From contig NZ_OY776147.1 of assembly GCF_963675305.1 (NCBI RefSeq), forward strand, positions 2,418,001-2,482,000: DNA of 64,000 nucleotides, written 5' to 3'. The DNA is from an uncultured Hyphomonas sp. (GTDB lineage Bacteria; Pseudomonadota; Alphaproteobacteria; Caulobacterales; Hyphomonadaceae). The notes under the pieces were generated by a model. It did not search any database, was not told where the DNA came from, and worked only from the letters and a program-made list of their open reading frames with translations. The position numbers and the translations under genes are program-made. Shown here in pieces: positions 38,848 through 47,327 of this stretch (position 1 is the first letter of the stretch; every line of letters starts with the position of its first letter).

Positions 38848-40284
38848 CTAGCGCTTCAGCCTGCCCTGGATCTGCTTGCGGAACTTCTCGCCATAAGGCG
38901 GGCGGATCATCGAGATCATTTCGCTACCCGTCTGTGTAAAGACAGATTTCTTATGGCTGAACTCCATGAAGCCTTCGCGGCCATGGTAAGACCCCATACC
39001 CGACGGGCCGACTCCGCCAAAGGGCAGGTCTTCCTGGCCGACATGCATGATCACGTCATTCACGGTCACACCGCCGGAGGTGGTATTGTTCAGCACCATA
39101 TCCTTTTCAGCGGCATCTTCGCCGAAATAGTAGAGGCCAAGGGGACGGTCATGGGCGTTGATATAGGCGATCGTGTCCTTGGTATCGGCGTAGGACTTGA
39201 TCGGCAGGATCGGGCCGAAGATCTCGTCCTGCATCACTTTCAGATCATCCGACGGGTCGACGATGATGTGCGGCGGGATCTTGTGGTGCGGCTGCTGGGA
39301 GAAATTCTCCCCGGTCGGGTTGATCTCGATGACTTCGGCGCCTTTTGATTTCGCTTCGTCGATATAGCCCATCAGGCGGTCATAGTGGCGCTGGTTCACG
39401 ATGGACGTGTAGTCCTCATTGTCCTTCAGGCCGCTCGGATACATCGTCTCGATGGCCTTGGTTGCCGCCGCCACAAAGTCGGACGTCTTTTCCTTCGGCA
39501 CAAAGGCATAGTCCGGCGCGAGGCAGATCTGCCCGGCGTTCAGCGCCTTGCCCGCCATGATCCGGGTCGCCGCCTTCTGCAGGTCGGCCGACCGGCCGAG
39601 CACGACCGGGCTCTTGCCGCCGAGTTCCAGTGTCAGCGGAACGAGATTGTCCGCTGCGGCCCGCATGACATGATGCGCGATGGAGGTCGCGCCGGTGAAC
39701 AGGATGTGGTCGAACGCAAGCTTCGTGAACTCGGCGCCGATCTCCGGCCCGCCGGTGATCACGGCCACTTCTTCCTCGGAATAATACTGGGCGATGGCCT
39801 TCTTCATCACTTCGGATGTGACTTCGGTGAATTCGGACGGCTTGATCATGCAGCGATTGCCCGCCGCGAACACGCCGGCCAGCGGCGTGAAGGTCAGGTT
39901 CACCGGGAAGTTCCACGGGCTGATAACGCCAATCACGCCTTTCGGCTGGTACTGGATTTCCGCTCTCGCGCCCAGCAGGCCGAGCGGGAATTCCGGCTTG
40001 CGCTTGTCCGGGCGCATCCATTTGGCGAGATGTTTCTTCGCATGCTTCAGCGCGCCGATGGAGCCGGCAATGTCGGTGAAGCCGGACTGGTCCTTCGAGC
40101 GGTGCCCGAAGTCCTGGCACATGGCGTCAACCAGTTCGTCATTGTAGGTGATCAGCAGTTCGATGGCCTTGTCCAGCCACTCTGTCCGCTTGGCTGCGGA
40201 CGGAATTCCGTCGCGGATATGCGCGGCTTTCTGCTTTGCGAGAATGCCGGCCATGCCGGTGGTGGGGGCGCTGTCGAGGGCCAT
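38848..40284 (-). CDS. Coniferyl-type aldehyde dehydrogenase
   Basis: A 478-residue NAD(P)-dependent aldehyde dehydrogenase. The start MALDSAPTTG at 40284 is chosen; sequence further upstream is promoter. Landmarks are SPWNFPVNLT, FTGATSIAHHV, ELGGKSPVV, the catalytic Cys in GQICLAPDY, and EIFGPILPI. The Cys context and length (below 500) fit the coniferyl aldehyde dehydrogenase group, which also oxidises long or medium aliphatic aldehydes. It is divergent from an enoyl-CoA hydratase gene across a 160-base gap with an inverted repeat. Confidence 0.92.
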   Translation of the reverse strand: MALDSAPTTGMAGILAKQKAAHIRDGIPSAAKRTEWLDKAIELLITYNDELVDAMCQDFGHRSKDQSGFTDIAGSIGALKHAKKHLAKWMRPDKRKPEFPLGLLGARAEIQYQPKGVIGVISPWNFPVNLTFTPLAGVFAAGNRCMIKPSEFTEVTSEVMKKAIAQYYSEEEVAVITGGPEIGAEFTKLAFDHILFTGATSIAHHVMRAAADNLVPLTLELGGKSPVVLGRSADLQKAATRIMAGKALNAGQICLAPDYAFVPKEKTSDFVAAATKAIETMYPSGLKDNEDYTSIVNQRHYDRLMGYIDEAKSKGAEVIEINPTGENFSQQPHHKIPPHIIVDPSDDLKVMQDEIFGPILPIKSYADTKDTIAYINAHDRPLGLYYFGEDAAEKDMVLNNTTSGGVTVNDVIMHVGQEDLPFGGVGPSGMGSYHGREGFMEFSHKKSVFTQTGSEMISMIRPPYGEKFRKQIQGRLKR

Positions 40285-40314
40285 GGATCCGATCTCCCTG
40301 CTTATCGGTTGCTG

Positions 40315-40336
40315 TGAACAGTGTAGCGCACGTTCA
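40315..40336. promoter_or_regulatory. Imperfect palindrome, candidate operator
   Basis: TGAACAGTG and CACGTTCA face each other around a five-base centre, with one unpaired base. It lies in the 160-base gap between divergent aldehyde dehydrogenase and enoyl-CoA hydratase genes, where a TetR- or FadR-like regulator could act on both. No regulator gene is adjacent. Confidence 0.35.
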
Positions 40337-40445
40337 GGGCTTAACAATGGAAGATTGGCCTTGCCGCCGGGTGAGGCGTTCACAAGCGGTCCGGGGCGGC
40401 TAGATTGGCGCCAGATCAAGAGACACCGCCAAAGGGAGGGCGAGC

Positions 40446-41240
40446 ATGAGCTACGAGCTGATTTCCTACGAACTGAAGGGCAATATCGCCGTCATCGCCT
40501 TCAACGACCCGAAGACAATGAATGCCTGCGGCGTCGACACCGCGCAGGAAATGCTGCACGCCCTAGAGAAAGCGGCCGACGAGGCGCGCTGCACCGTAAT
40601 CACGGGCAATGGCCGCGGTTTCTGCTCCGGCGCCAATCTCGGCAAAGTCTCGGGCCCGTCGCTCAGCCATCCGGACTCCAAGCCGGATGCCGGCCGTCCG
40701 CTGGACACTCATTACAACCCGATGATCGTCGCCATCCGCGAACACCCTCATCCGGTCATTACCGCCATCAACGGCGCGGCGGCGGGCGTGGGTTGTTCCA
40801 TCGGCCTGATGGGCGACCTGATCGTTGCGGGCAAAAGCGCCTACTTCCTGCAGGCGTTCCGACGCATCGGCCTCGTGCCGGATGGCGGCTCCACCTGGCT
40901 GCTGGCCCGCAATATCGGCCGGGTCCGCGCGATGGAGATGGCTCTGTTCGGCGAAAAGCTCCCTGCAGACAAGGCACTGGAGTGGGGGATGATCAACAAG
41001 GTCGTCGAGGACGACCAGCTCATGGCGACCGCAATGGAATGGGCCGAGACCCTTTCGACCGGCCCCACCGTGGCGCTCGCCGGCATGCGCAAACTGATCT
41101 GGGATGCCACCGAGGGCGACCTTGGCGAAGCGCTGCATGAAGAGCGACTGGCACAGCGCACGGCGGGGCGGACGGCGGATTTTGCGGAGGGAGTCAAAGC
41201 CTTCCTCGAGAAGCGTCCGGCAAACTTTCAGGGAAAGTAA
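40446..41240 (+). CDS. Enoyl-CoA hydratase/isomerase family protein
   Basis: A 264-residue crotonase-fold protein. The CoA and oxyanion segments are GFCSGANLG and AAAGVGCSIGLMGD; the second acidic site reads LVPDGGSTW, with Asp instead of the hydratase Glu. This pattern is closer to isomerase or PaaG-like members than to standard beta-oxidation hydratases. It follows a GGGAGGG ribosome binding site. Confidence 0.88.
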   Translation: MSYELISYELKGNIAVIAFNDPKTMNACGVDTAQEMLHALEKAADEARCTVITGNGRGFCSGANLGKVSGPSLSHPDSKPDAGRPLDTHYNPMIVAIREHPHPVITAINGAAAGVGCSIGLMGDLIVAGKSAYFLQAFRRIGLVPDGGSTWLLARNIGRVRAMEMALFGEKLPADKALEWGMINKVVEDDQLMATAMEWAETLSTGPTVALAGMRKLIWDATEGDLGEALHEERLAQRTAGRTADFAEGVKAFLEKRPANFQGK

Positions 41241-41325
41241 CCTAAGATTTATGACGGTTACCCACGCGCCTTTAAGAATGGGGTAATTCCTTACCGTTAC
41301 ATCCTCCGCATTCAGGAGGCTGGGG

Positions 41326-41814
41326 ATGGGTTATCGCCTTATTCATTTCAACTGTGCGCGCCCACTTGGGGCGTTCAGTCTTGAAAATGAGTTCATTCGT
41401 GTTTTCGTAAGCATCATGCCGCGCGTTTTTGCGGATGCTGCCGCGTTTGAAGGCCTGCACTTTCACCGTCATGGCGTGCGCCGCCCGGACGGGGTGTGGA
41501 TGCCTTTGGACGGTATCTTCCCTTATCCGGAAGGCATGGGCGCACCAGACGTGTCGACCATGGGCGGCTGGGAATCCTTTGAAAAATTGCGGGAATTTTC
41601 CTATTCCGGCCGCACTCATCCGCCGAGCATGCGACGTCTGGCAGCGGAGATCGACCGTTCCAATGGCGCCAGCTTTGTGATGTGGTGGTCTCCGAGAGGC
41701 GAAAAAGTCTCGATGGAGGACGGATGGCAGAAACTGCAGCATCTGAGGCAACACGGCTCGACACCGGAAGCCTTCTCGCTGGACGATCCGATGGATCGCC
41801 CCGTCGCCGCATGA
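41326..41814 (+). CDS. DUF3291 domain protein
   Basis: A 162-residue protein matching the DUF3291 pattern: MGGWESFEKLREFSYS, then a His-Pro loop, FVMWWSPRGEKVS, and LRQHGSTPEAFSL. Members are thought to have a heme-oxygenase-like dimeric ferredoxin fold; activity is not established. No signal peptide. Its stop overlaps the next start as ATGA. Confidence 0.82.
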   Translation: MGYRLIHFNCARPLGAFSLENEFIRVFVSIMPRVFADAAAFEGLHFHRHGVRRPDGVWMPLDGIFPYPEGMGAPDVSTMGGWESFEKLREFSYSGRTHPPSMRRLAAEIDRSNGASFVMWWSPRGEKVSMEDGWQKLQHLRQHGSTPEAFSLDDPMDRPVAA

Positions 41815-42314
41815 GTCTGACGCGCCGTGGCACCCTCGCGGCCCTGTCCTTCCTGGTCCTGGGCGCCTGCGCCAGCGCACCCACCCCGCCAGACACAACG
41901 ATTTATCTCGTCCGCCACGCGGAAAAACAGGCCGGAGACAATCCGGACCTGACTGTCGTGGGCCGTGCCCGCGCCGATATCCTGTCGCGGGAACTACAGG
42001 ATGCAGGGCTGACGGAAGTCTGGTCCACTGACACGACCCGCACGATCGAAACCGCCAAGCCGACCGCGACCCGCGCTGGCCTGCCCGTCCAGATTTATGA
42101 CGCCAGCCGCCAGGCCGCCTTCGCCAACCGGCTGAAAGCGACGCCCGGCGCCATTCTGGTCGTCGGCCATTCCAATACGATTCCGGACCTTGTGGACCTG
42201 CTGGGCGGCAAGCCTGGCGCCCCGATCAACGAGGCCACGGAGTATGACCGGCTCTATGTCGTGACAGTTACCAAAGGCCGGGCGAAGAGCGAGCTGCGCC
42301 GGTACGGGGAATAG
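41811..42314 (+). CDS. Histidine-phosphatase lipoprotein
   Basis: A 167-residue protein. The start at 41811 is chosen because it gives a lipoprotein signal (FLVLGAC) and an ATGA overlap with the preceding gene. The phosphoglycerate mutase-like RHAE motif is in YLVRHAEKQ and the second catalytic His in VVGHSNTIPDL. It is probably a periplasm-facing phosphohydrolase; the substrate is unknown. Confidence 0.85.
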   Translation: MSLTRRGTLAALSFLVLGACASAPTPPDTTIYLVRHAEKQAGDNPDLTVVGRARADILSRELQDAGLTEVWSTDTTRTIETAKPTATRAGLPVQIYDASRQAAFANRLKATPGAILVVGHSNTIPDLVDLLGGKPGAPINEATEYDRLYVVTVTKGRAKSELRRYGE

Positions 42315-42319
42315 GCGAT

Positions 42320-42350
42320 ATCCAACCGGAAAGAGAATCCGGTGTTGGAT
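42320..42350. repeat. Hairpin between convergent genes
   Basis: ATCCAACCGG pairs with CCGG(TG)TTGGAT around a nine-base loop. There is no T-run on either strand. It lies between the convergent histidine phosphatase (stop 42314) and TfoX-like (stop 42426) genes and may protect mRNA ends or promote weak termination. Confidence 0.45.
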
Positions 42351-42425
42351 AAACCACCCCTCAGACCCTCACAAATCCAATCTACAGACCTTCTATACAC
42401 CCTATATAGCGGCGCCTGACCGGCT

Positions 42426-42779
42426 CTATTTGCGCTTTTTCGCCTTCGCGGCCAGCGCAACGGCGAATGCCTTGCGGCCCCATTCGCTGGCAAGGTCTGC
42501 CTCATCCATCGCATCCGGCGGCAGGCTGAGATAGCCCATGTCCGTCTGCTTGCCGTCGCTTGGCCGGGTCCAGATGAAGGGCTCGCAGCCTTCGGCTTCG
42601 AGTTCTGCGCGCAAGTCCGCGTCGGTTTTCAGGTAGATCACATCATCTGACAGCAGGGCGAACATCAGCCCGTCCCTGAATACGCCCGCGCCGCCGAACA
42701 TGCGCCGGACGCTGACCGGCCCCATCGGCGCGAACAGTTCCATGACGAACTCATGGAACGGGTCCGGCGGCTTCGCCAT
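42426..42779 (-). CDS. TfoX N-terminal domain protein
   Basis: A 117-residue single-domain protein matching the TfoX N-terminal fold: VRRMFGGAGVFRDGLMFALL and VIYLKTD, then GYLSLPPDAMDE. It lacks the C-terminal domain of the competence regulator, as many short alphaproteobacterial members do; the function of these is unknown. Its start overlaps the DUF3253 stop. Confidence 0.88.
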   Translation of the reverse strand: MAKPPDPFHEFVMELFAPMGPVSVRRMFGGAGVFRDGLMFALLSDDVIYLKTDADLRAELEAEGCEPFIWTRPSDGKQTDMGYLSLPPDAMDEADLASEWGRKAFAVALAAKAKKRK

Positions 42780-43042
42780 CAGGGCGCGGCGGGGCGGCCG
42801 AGCCGGTAGACGCCCTTGAAAGCGTCAGGGTCTTCCACCGGTTTGCCTTTGCGGTAGATCAGCACCGTGCCTTCCTTGTGCAGGCGGACCGCCTCGGCCC
42901 GCACATCCTTGAGGACGCGCTGGAACTGCTTCTCACTGACGGCCCGGGCCGCCTGTTCCGCACTGATCGACTTTCCCGGCCCTGCCGCCTCGGTCAGCTC
43001 CAGGATCGCCTCGCGGACGGGATTTGTGGATGGCTCGCTCAT
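42779..43042 (-). CDS. DUF3253 small protein
   Basis: An 87-residue winged-helix-like protein of the DUF3253 family: an AILELTEAAGPGKSISAEQAARAV helix pair (seen as two parts), KDVRAEAVRLHKEGTV, and IYRKGKPV. Possibly nucleic-acid binding. It overlaps both neighbours by ATGA-type junctions in a three-gene run with the Nudix and TfoX-like genes. Confidence 0.8.
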   Translation of the reverse strand: MSEPSTNPVREAILELTEAAGPGKSISAEQAARAVSEKQFQRVLKDVRAEAVRLHKEGTVLIYRKGKPVEDPDAFKGVYRLGRPAAP

Positions 43043-43500
43043 GCGCGGGGCGCCTCTTTCAGATAATCGACAAGATCGGCAAAGTTCTCCGGAAATACCG
43101 GGTCCGGCAAGGCACGGATGTCAGCGGGCGAAAGCCAGGCGACCTGCTGGATCATTTCCTGCTCGACCGGTTCCCAGCCGGAGCGGTCCACATCGCCCGC
43201 CTCGACACGCAGGCAGAAATAGCGCTCGTCCGCTTCCACGCGGTTTCCGGACGGGCCGGTGAAGACGGTGTAGCGCCGGTGCACTTCACCAGAAAGTTCC
43301 CCGGTGAAACCGGTCTCTTCGGCCAGTTCGCGGCGGGCAGCCTCCTCGAAGGTCTCGCCTGCATCCACCGCCCCGCCGGGCGTTGCCCAGAACGTCCGGT
43401 CAGGAAAGCGGAAACGGAAAAGGAGTGCCCGGCCCGCCGCGTCAAGAATGACGAGGCGGGCACTGGGCCTTTGCTGCGGCGGAGGTGCGCCGACGCCCAT
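43039..43500 (-). CDS. Nudix hydrolase
   Basis: A 153-residue Nudix hydrolase. The Nudix box starts at GGAVDAGETFEEAARREL and continues with AEETGF, giving all catalytic Glu residues. It cleaves a nucleoside diphosphate linked to another moiety; the substrate is unknown. It begins the three-gene run with DUF3253 and TfoX-like genes and starts 3 bases after the serine hydrolase gene ends. Confidence 0.92.
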   Translation of the reverse strand: MGVGAPPPQQRPSARLVILDAAGRALLFRFRFPDRTFWATPGGAVDAGETFEEAARRELAEETGFTGELSGEVHRRYTVFTGPSGNRVEADERYFCLRVEAGDVDRSGWEPVEQEMIQQVAWLSPADIRALPDPVFPENFADLVDYLKEAPRA

Positions 43501-43503
43501 GGG

Positions 43504-44739
43504 TCACCAGTCGATGGCCGCGTAAGCCAGCTGCTGGAACTGGGGCCGCATCGGATAGCTGGAGGACGGCATCAGCTGGGTCATCTGGATACCGATGATC
43601 TCTTCTTCCGGATCGATCCAGAAGAAGGTGGAGGCGAGGCCGCCCCAGCTGAACGTGCCTTCGCTGCCCGGCTGCTGTGTGTCCACAACATCTGTGACGA
43701 CCGAGCCGCCAAGGCCAAAGCCCGTGCCACCGGTGATCACTTCGCTGAACAGGGAACGGCCCATGTCGCGGATCGTCTGCCCGCCGGGCAGATGGTTCTG
43801 GCGCATGAACTCCCAGGTCTTGGGGCTGATGATGCGGGCATCGTCCAGCGTGCCGCCGCGCAGCAGCATGAGACAGAAGCGGTGATAGTCGCGCACTGTG
43901 GAGACGAGCCCGCCGCCGCCATTCAACAGTTTCGGACGTTTCGAATAGAGCTTCGACGAGGCGCCTGCGCCATCGGACTGCGTCACTTCGCCGGTGATCG
44001 GGTGGCGCTCATAACAGGCCATGAGGCGGTCGATCTTGTCTTCCGGCACCCAGAAATCCGTATCGACCATGCCGAGCGGGCCGGTAATCCGTTCCCGGAA
44101 GAACTGGTCAAGCTCCATGCCGGAGGCGATTTCGACAATCGCGCCCAGAACATCGGTGGAGTGGCTGTACCACCATTCATCGCCCGGCGAGCATTCAAGC
44201 GGCAGCTTGGCGAGACGTTTCGCCATCTCCTGCAGCGTCTCGTCCGGCCGGCCGATCTTTTCCTTCCGGTAAAGCGCGTCGACTTCCGACTGCATCATGA
44301 AGCCATAGGTCAGGCCGGACGTGTGGGTGAACAGGTCCAGCACCTTCATCGGCCGGTCGGGCTTGCGCGTCTTGTAGTCTTCACGGCTGCCGCTGTCGAA
44401 GACTTCCACATCGGCAAATTCCGGAATGTAGCGGGAGACTTCATGCTCCAGGCGCAGCTTGCCTTCCTCGAACAGCATCATCGCAGCCAGCGACGTGATC
44501 GGCTTGGTCATCGAATAGATGCGGAAAATGGTTTCCGGGCCAATCGGCTTGCCGCCATTGAATTCGGTCGTGCCGCGATAATCCTCCAGCGCGATCTCGC
44601 CATTGCGCGAGATCAGCGTTGCCATGCAGGGCAGCTTGCCGGTGTCGAGATAATTCTTCTCGAAGAAGGCCGGAACCGCCGCGAGGCGATCCGCATTGAG
44701 GCCGACTTCATGCGGGTCGGTTGGGTCGTGTTCGAACAT
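43504..44739 (-). CDS. Serine hydrolase, beta-lactamase class C / EstB-like
   Basis: A 411-residue serine hydrolase. The SxxK motif is YSMTKPITS (catalytic Ser and Lys) and the YxN/S motif is WWYSHSTDVLG. No signal peptide is visible at the chosen start, which favours a cytosolic esterase over a true beta-lactamase. The presence of FSWGGLASTFFWIDP near the end fits the esterase EstB group. Confidence 0.88.
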   Translation of the reverse strand: MFEHDPTDPHEVGLNADRLAAVPAFFEKNYLDTGKLPCMATLISRNGEIALEDYRGTTEFNGGKPIGPETIFRIYSMTKPITSLAAMMLFEEGKLRLEHEVSRYIPEFADVEVFDSGSREDYKTRKPDRPMKVLDLFTHTSGLTYGFMMQSEVDALYRKEKIGRPDETLQEMAKRLAKLPLECSPGDEWWYSHSTDVLGAIVEIASGMELDQFFRERITGPLGMVDTDFWVPEDKIDRLMACYERHPITGEVTQSDGAGASSKLYSKRPKLLNGGGGLVSTVRDYHRFCLMLLRGGTLDDARIISPKTWEFMRQNHLPGGQTIRDMGRSLFSEVITGGTGFGLGGSVVTDVVDTQQPGSEGTFSWGGLASTFFWIDPEEEIIGIQMTQLMPSSSYPMRPQFQQLAYAAIDW

Positions 44740-44835
44740 CTGAGTGCGTTTCCTGTTATCCCGGTATTCCTGATATGGCCTCAGCGGGCGGACGGGACCT
44801 CTGCCCGGCCTGCCCGCTTCGGCAAATGTGCGCCC

Positions 44836-45996
44836 TTACAGGGCGCCTTTCTTCGCGGCCCGCGCCAGTTCGCGGGCGATGATGATCTGCTGGATCTGGC
44901 TGGTGCCTTCATAGAGGCGGAAGATGCGGACATCGCGGTAGAAGCGCTCGATGCCATAGTCGGAGACATAACCTGCGCCGCCGAACACCTGCACCGCGCG
45001 ATCGGCCACGCGGCCGCACGCCTCAGTGGCGAACAGTTTCGTGGAGGAGGCGAGCAGGGTGACGTCCTCGCCCGCATCGCGGCGGCGGGCGGCGTCCATG
45101 ATCATGCACTCGGCCGCATAGGTCTCGGCCTGGCTGTCGGCAATCATCGCCTGGATCATCTGGTGTTCCATGATCGGCTTGCCGAACTGTTTGCGCTCCA
45201 GCGCATAGTTCACCATTTCGCGGATCAGGCGTTTGGAGACGCCGGTCGCCACGGCGGAGATGTGCAGGCGGCCCTTGTCCAGCACGCTCATCGCCACCTT
45301 GAAGCCCTCGCCTTCCTTGCCGATCATGTTGCTGGCCGGGACGCGGGCATTGTCAAAGATGACGTCGCAGATATGGGCGCCCTGCTGGCCCATCTTCTTC
45401 TCCGGCACGCCGACGGAAACGCCGGGCGTGTCCCGCTCGACCACGAAGGCCGAGACGCCTTTGGCGCCGGGCGTATCCGGGTCGGTGCGGGCCATGACGG
45501 TGAAGATGTCAGCCTTGTTGGCGTTGGTGATGTAACGCTTGGTGCCGTTGAAGACATAGTGATCGCCATCGCGGATGGCCTTGGTCGTCAGACTGCCGGC
45601 ATCGGAGCCGGCTTCCGGCTCGGTCAGGGCGAAGCTGGCGATCAGGTCGCCGGAGGCAACGCCGGGCAGCCATTTCGATTTCTGCTCCTCGGTACCGAAC
45701 AGGACGAGGGCCTGCGAGCCGATGCCGATATTCGTGCCCGCAACGGAGCGGAAGGCCGGAGAGGTCTGGCCGAGCTCGAACGCGACGAGGCATTCGGTCT
45801 CCATGTCCAGCTGCAGGCCGCCATATTCCTCCGGCACGGCGATGCCGAAGAGACCGAGATTCTTCATCTCATCGACGATGCTTTGCGGCACCTCGTCATT
45901 CTCTGAGACTTCGGCCTCTGCCGGCACGCATTTCTCGGTCACAAAGCGGCGCACCTGTTCAATCAGCGCGTCCCGGATCTCGGCGTCGAAGGCCAT
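44836..45996 (-). CDS. Acyl-CoA dehydrogenase
   Basis: A 386-residue FAD enzyme that introduces the trans-2 double bond in acyl-CoA. Signatures are FALTEPEAGSDAGS and the C-terminal QVFGGAGYVSDYGIER followed by RDVRIFRLYEGTSQIQ, with catalytic Glu in YEGTS. The position of Glu fits short- and medium-chain enzymes. It is divergent from a PaaI-SDR pair. Confidence 0.95.
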   Translation of the reverse strand: MAFDAEIRDALIEQVRRFVTEKCVPAEAEVSENDEVPQSIVDEMKNLGLFGIAVPEEYGGLQLDMETECLVAFELGQTSPAFRSVAGTNIGIGSQALVLFGTEEQKSKWLPGVASGDLIASFALTEPEAGSDAGSLTTKAIRDGDHYVFNGTKRYITNANKADIFTVMARTDPDTPGAKGVSAFVVERDTPGVSVGVPEKKMGQQGAHICDVIFDNARVPASNMIGKEGEGFKVAMSVLDKGRLHISAVATGVSKRLIREMVNYALERKQFGKPIMEHQMIQAMIADSQAETYAAECMIMDAARRRDAGEDVTLLASSTKLFATEACGRVADRAVQVFGGAGYVSDYGIERFYRDVRIFRLYEGTSQIQQIIIARELARAAKKGAL

Positions 45997-46113
45997 GGTC
46001 TGCTTCCTTATCCCATTATTCTATCAGTTTGCCGGGGTAATCTATTCCCCAACGGCACGCTTGTCGAAGGGTAACCGTGCGGTATCGTGCCGCCCGAAAT
46101 ACAGGGAGCGCGT

Positions 46114-46542
46114 ATGACCAAAACCATCATGACATCCGGAGAGTTTGAAGGCTGGACCACATGGGAGGACGAACCCTTCGAGCATGACACGGCCGGGCCG
46201 TTCTATTTCCGGGTCGATGAGAAGGGGCCGGTCGCCGCTTTCCGGGTGGCGCACAAGCATATGAATGCCGGCGGCGTGGTGCATGGGGGCTGTCTGATGA
46301 GCTTCGCGGACTTCTCGCTTTTTGCCCTCGGGCATGAGGCGATGGAGGGCGCCTATGGCGTGACCGTGGCCTTCAATGCCGAATTCATCAGCGGCGCCCT
46401 GGAAGGCGAACGCCTCGAAGCGCGCGGCGACGTGCTGCGCAAGGGCGGCTCGCTGAGCTTCATCCGGGGAATCATAAGCGGAGAGGACGGCCGGCCGGTC
46501 ATGAACTTCTCCGGCACCATCAAAAAGAGGAAACAGTCATGA
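46114..46542 (+). CDS. PaaI-type hot-dog thioesterase
   Basis: A 142-residue hot-dog thioesterase. The start ATG at 46114 has GGGAG upstream. The family motif is VVHGGCLMSFADFSLFALG, with HGG and the helix acid. It probably hydrolyses acyl-CoA. The stop overlaps the next SDR start as ATGA. Confidence 0.9.
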   Translation: MTKTIMTSGEFEGWTTWEDEPFEHDTAGPFYFRVDEKGPVAAFRVAHKHMNAGGVVHGGCLMSFADFSLFALGHEAMEGAYGVTVAFNAEFISGALEGERLEARGDVLRKGGSLSFIRGIISGEDGRPVMNFSGTIKKRKQS

Positions 46543-47327
46543 GCCAGCCACCCTATGAAGCGCTGTCGCGTTCGATCAAGGGCAAGACCGCCCTCATTAC
46601 GGGCGCCGCCAGCGGCATGGGCCGGGCCACCGCCCACCTGTTTGCCCGCGAAGGCGCGAACGTCGCCGTCACGGACCTGAAGCAGGAAAACGTCGACAAG
46701 GTGGTCGAGGAGATCAAGGCCGCCGGCATCGACCATGTGAAGGGCTGGGCGATGGACGTGTCCGACGCCGCCACGATCAAGCGCGTGATCGACGAGGCCG
46801 CAGCCCATTTCGGCGGGCTGGAAATCCTCGTCAACAATGCCGGCTTCGCCATTCCGGCCAATATTGCCGAGGACAGCTATGAAGACAGCTGGGCGCCCAG
46901 CATCAATGTGATGCTGAGCAGCCATCAGCGTGCCATCCGCGCGGCGCTGCCTTACATGCGCAAGGCCGGTTATGGCCGGATCGTGAATGTGGCGTCCACG
47001 GAAGGCCTCGGCGCAACGCCAGGCAATTCGCCTTATGTCGCCGCAAAGCATGGCGTGATCGGCCTGACCCGCGGCCTCGCCGTGGACCTTGGCCGCGAAG
47101 GCATCACGGTGAACTGTATCTGCCCCGGCCCGATCAAGACCGGCATCACCGCAGGCATTCCGGACGAGCACAAGGAAATCTACGCCAAGCGCCGCGTGCC
47201 GCTGCGCCGTTACGGCATTCCGGAAGAGGTGGCGAACATCACCCTCTCCTGCGTCCTGCCGGCCGCCAGCTTCATGACCGGTGTGCACATCCCGGTCGAT
47301 GGCGGCCTGACAATTAAAAACGCCTAA
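46539..47327 (+). CDS. Short-chain dehydrogenase (3-hydroxybutyrate DH-like)
   Basis: A 262-residue SDR. Cofactor motif TGAASGMGRATA, catalytic NVASTEG and YVAAKHG (Tyr and Lys), and the end GVHIPVDGGLTI. Translationally coupled to the PaaI thioesterase upstream. The substrate cannot be read; overlap of 4 bases with the convergent hydrolase gene. Confidence 0.92.
   Translation: MSQPPYEALSRSIKGKTALITGAASGMGRATAHLFAREGANVAVTDLKQENVDKVVEEIKAAGIDHVKGWAMDVSDAATIKRVIDEAAAHFGGLEILVNNAGFAIPANIAEDSYEDSWAPSINVMLSSHQRAIRAALPYMRKAGYGRIVNVASTEGLGATPGNSPYVAAKHGVIGLTRGLAVDLGREGITVNCICPGPIKTGITAGIPDEHKEIYAKRRVPLRRYGIPEEVANITLSCVLPAASFMTGVHIPVDGGLTIKNA

Noticed and set aside
43504..44739. Second beta-lactamase (class C)
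   Set aside because: No signal peptide and EstB-like features; more likely a cytosolic esterase.
43024..45906. 960-codon plus-strand open frame
   Set aside because: It lies opposite four well-supported minus-strand genes (Nudix, DUF3253 edge, serine hydrolase, acyl-CoA dehydrogenase) and has no family-like motifs.
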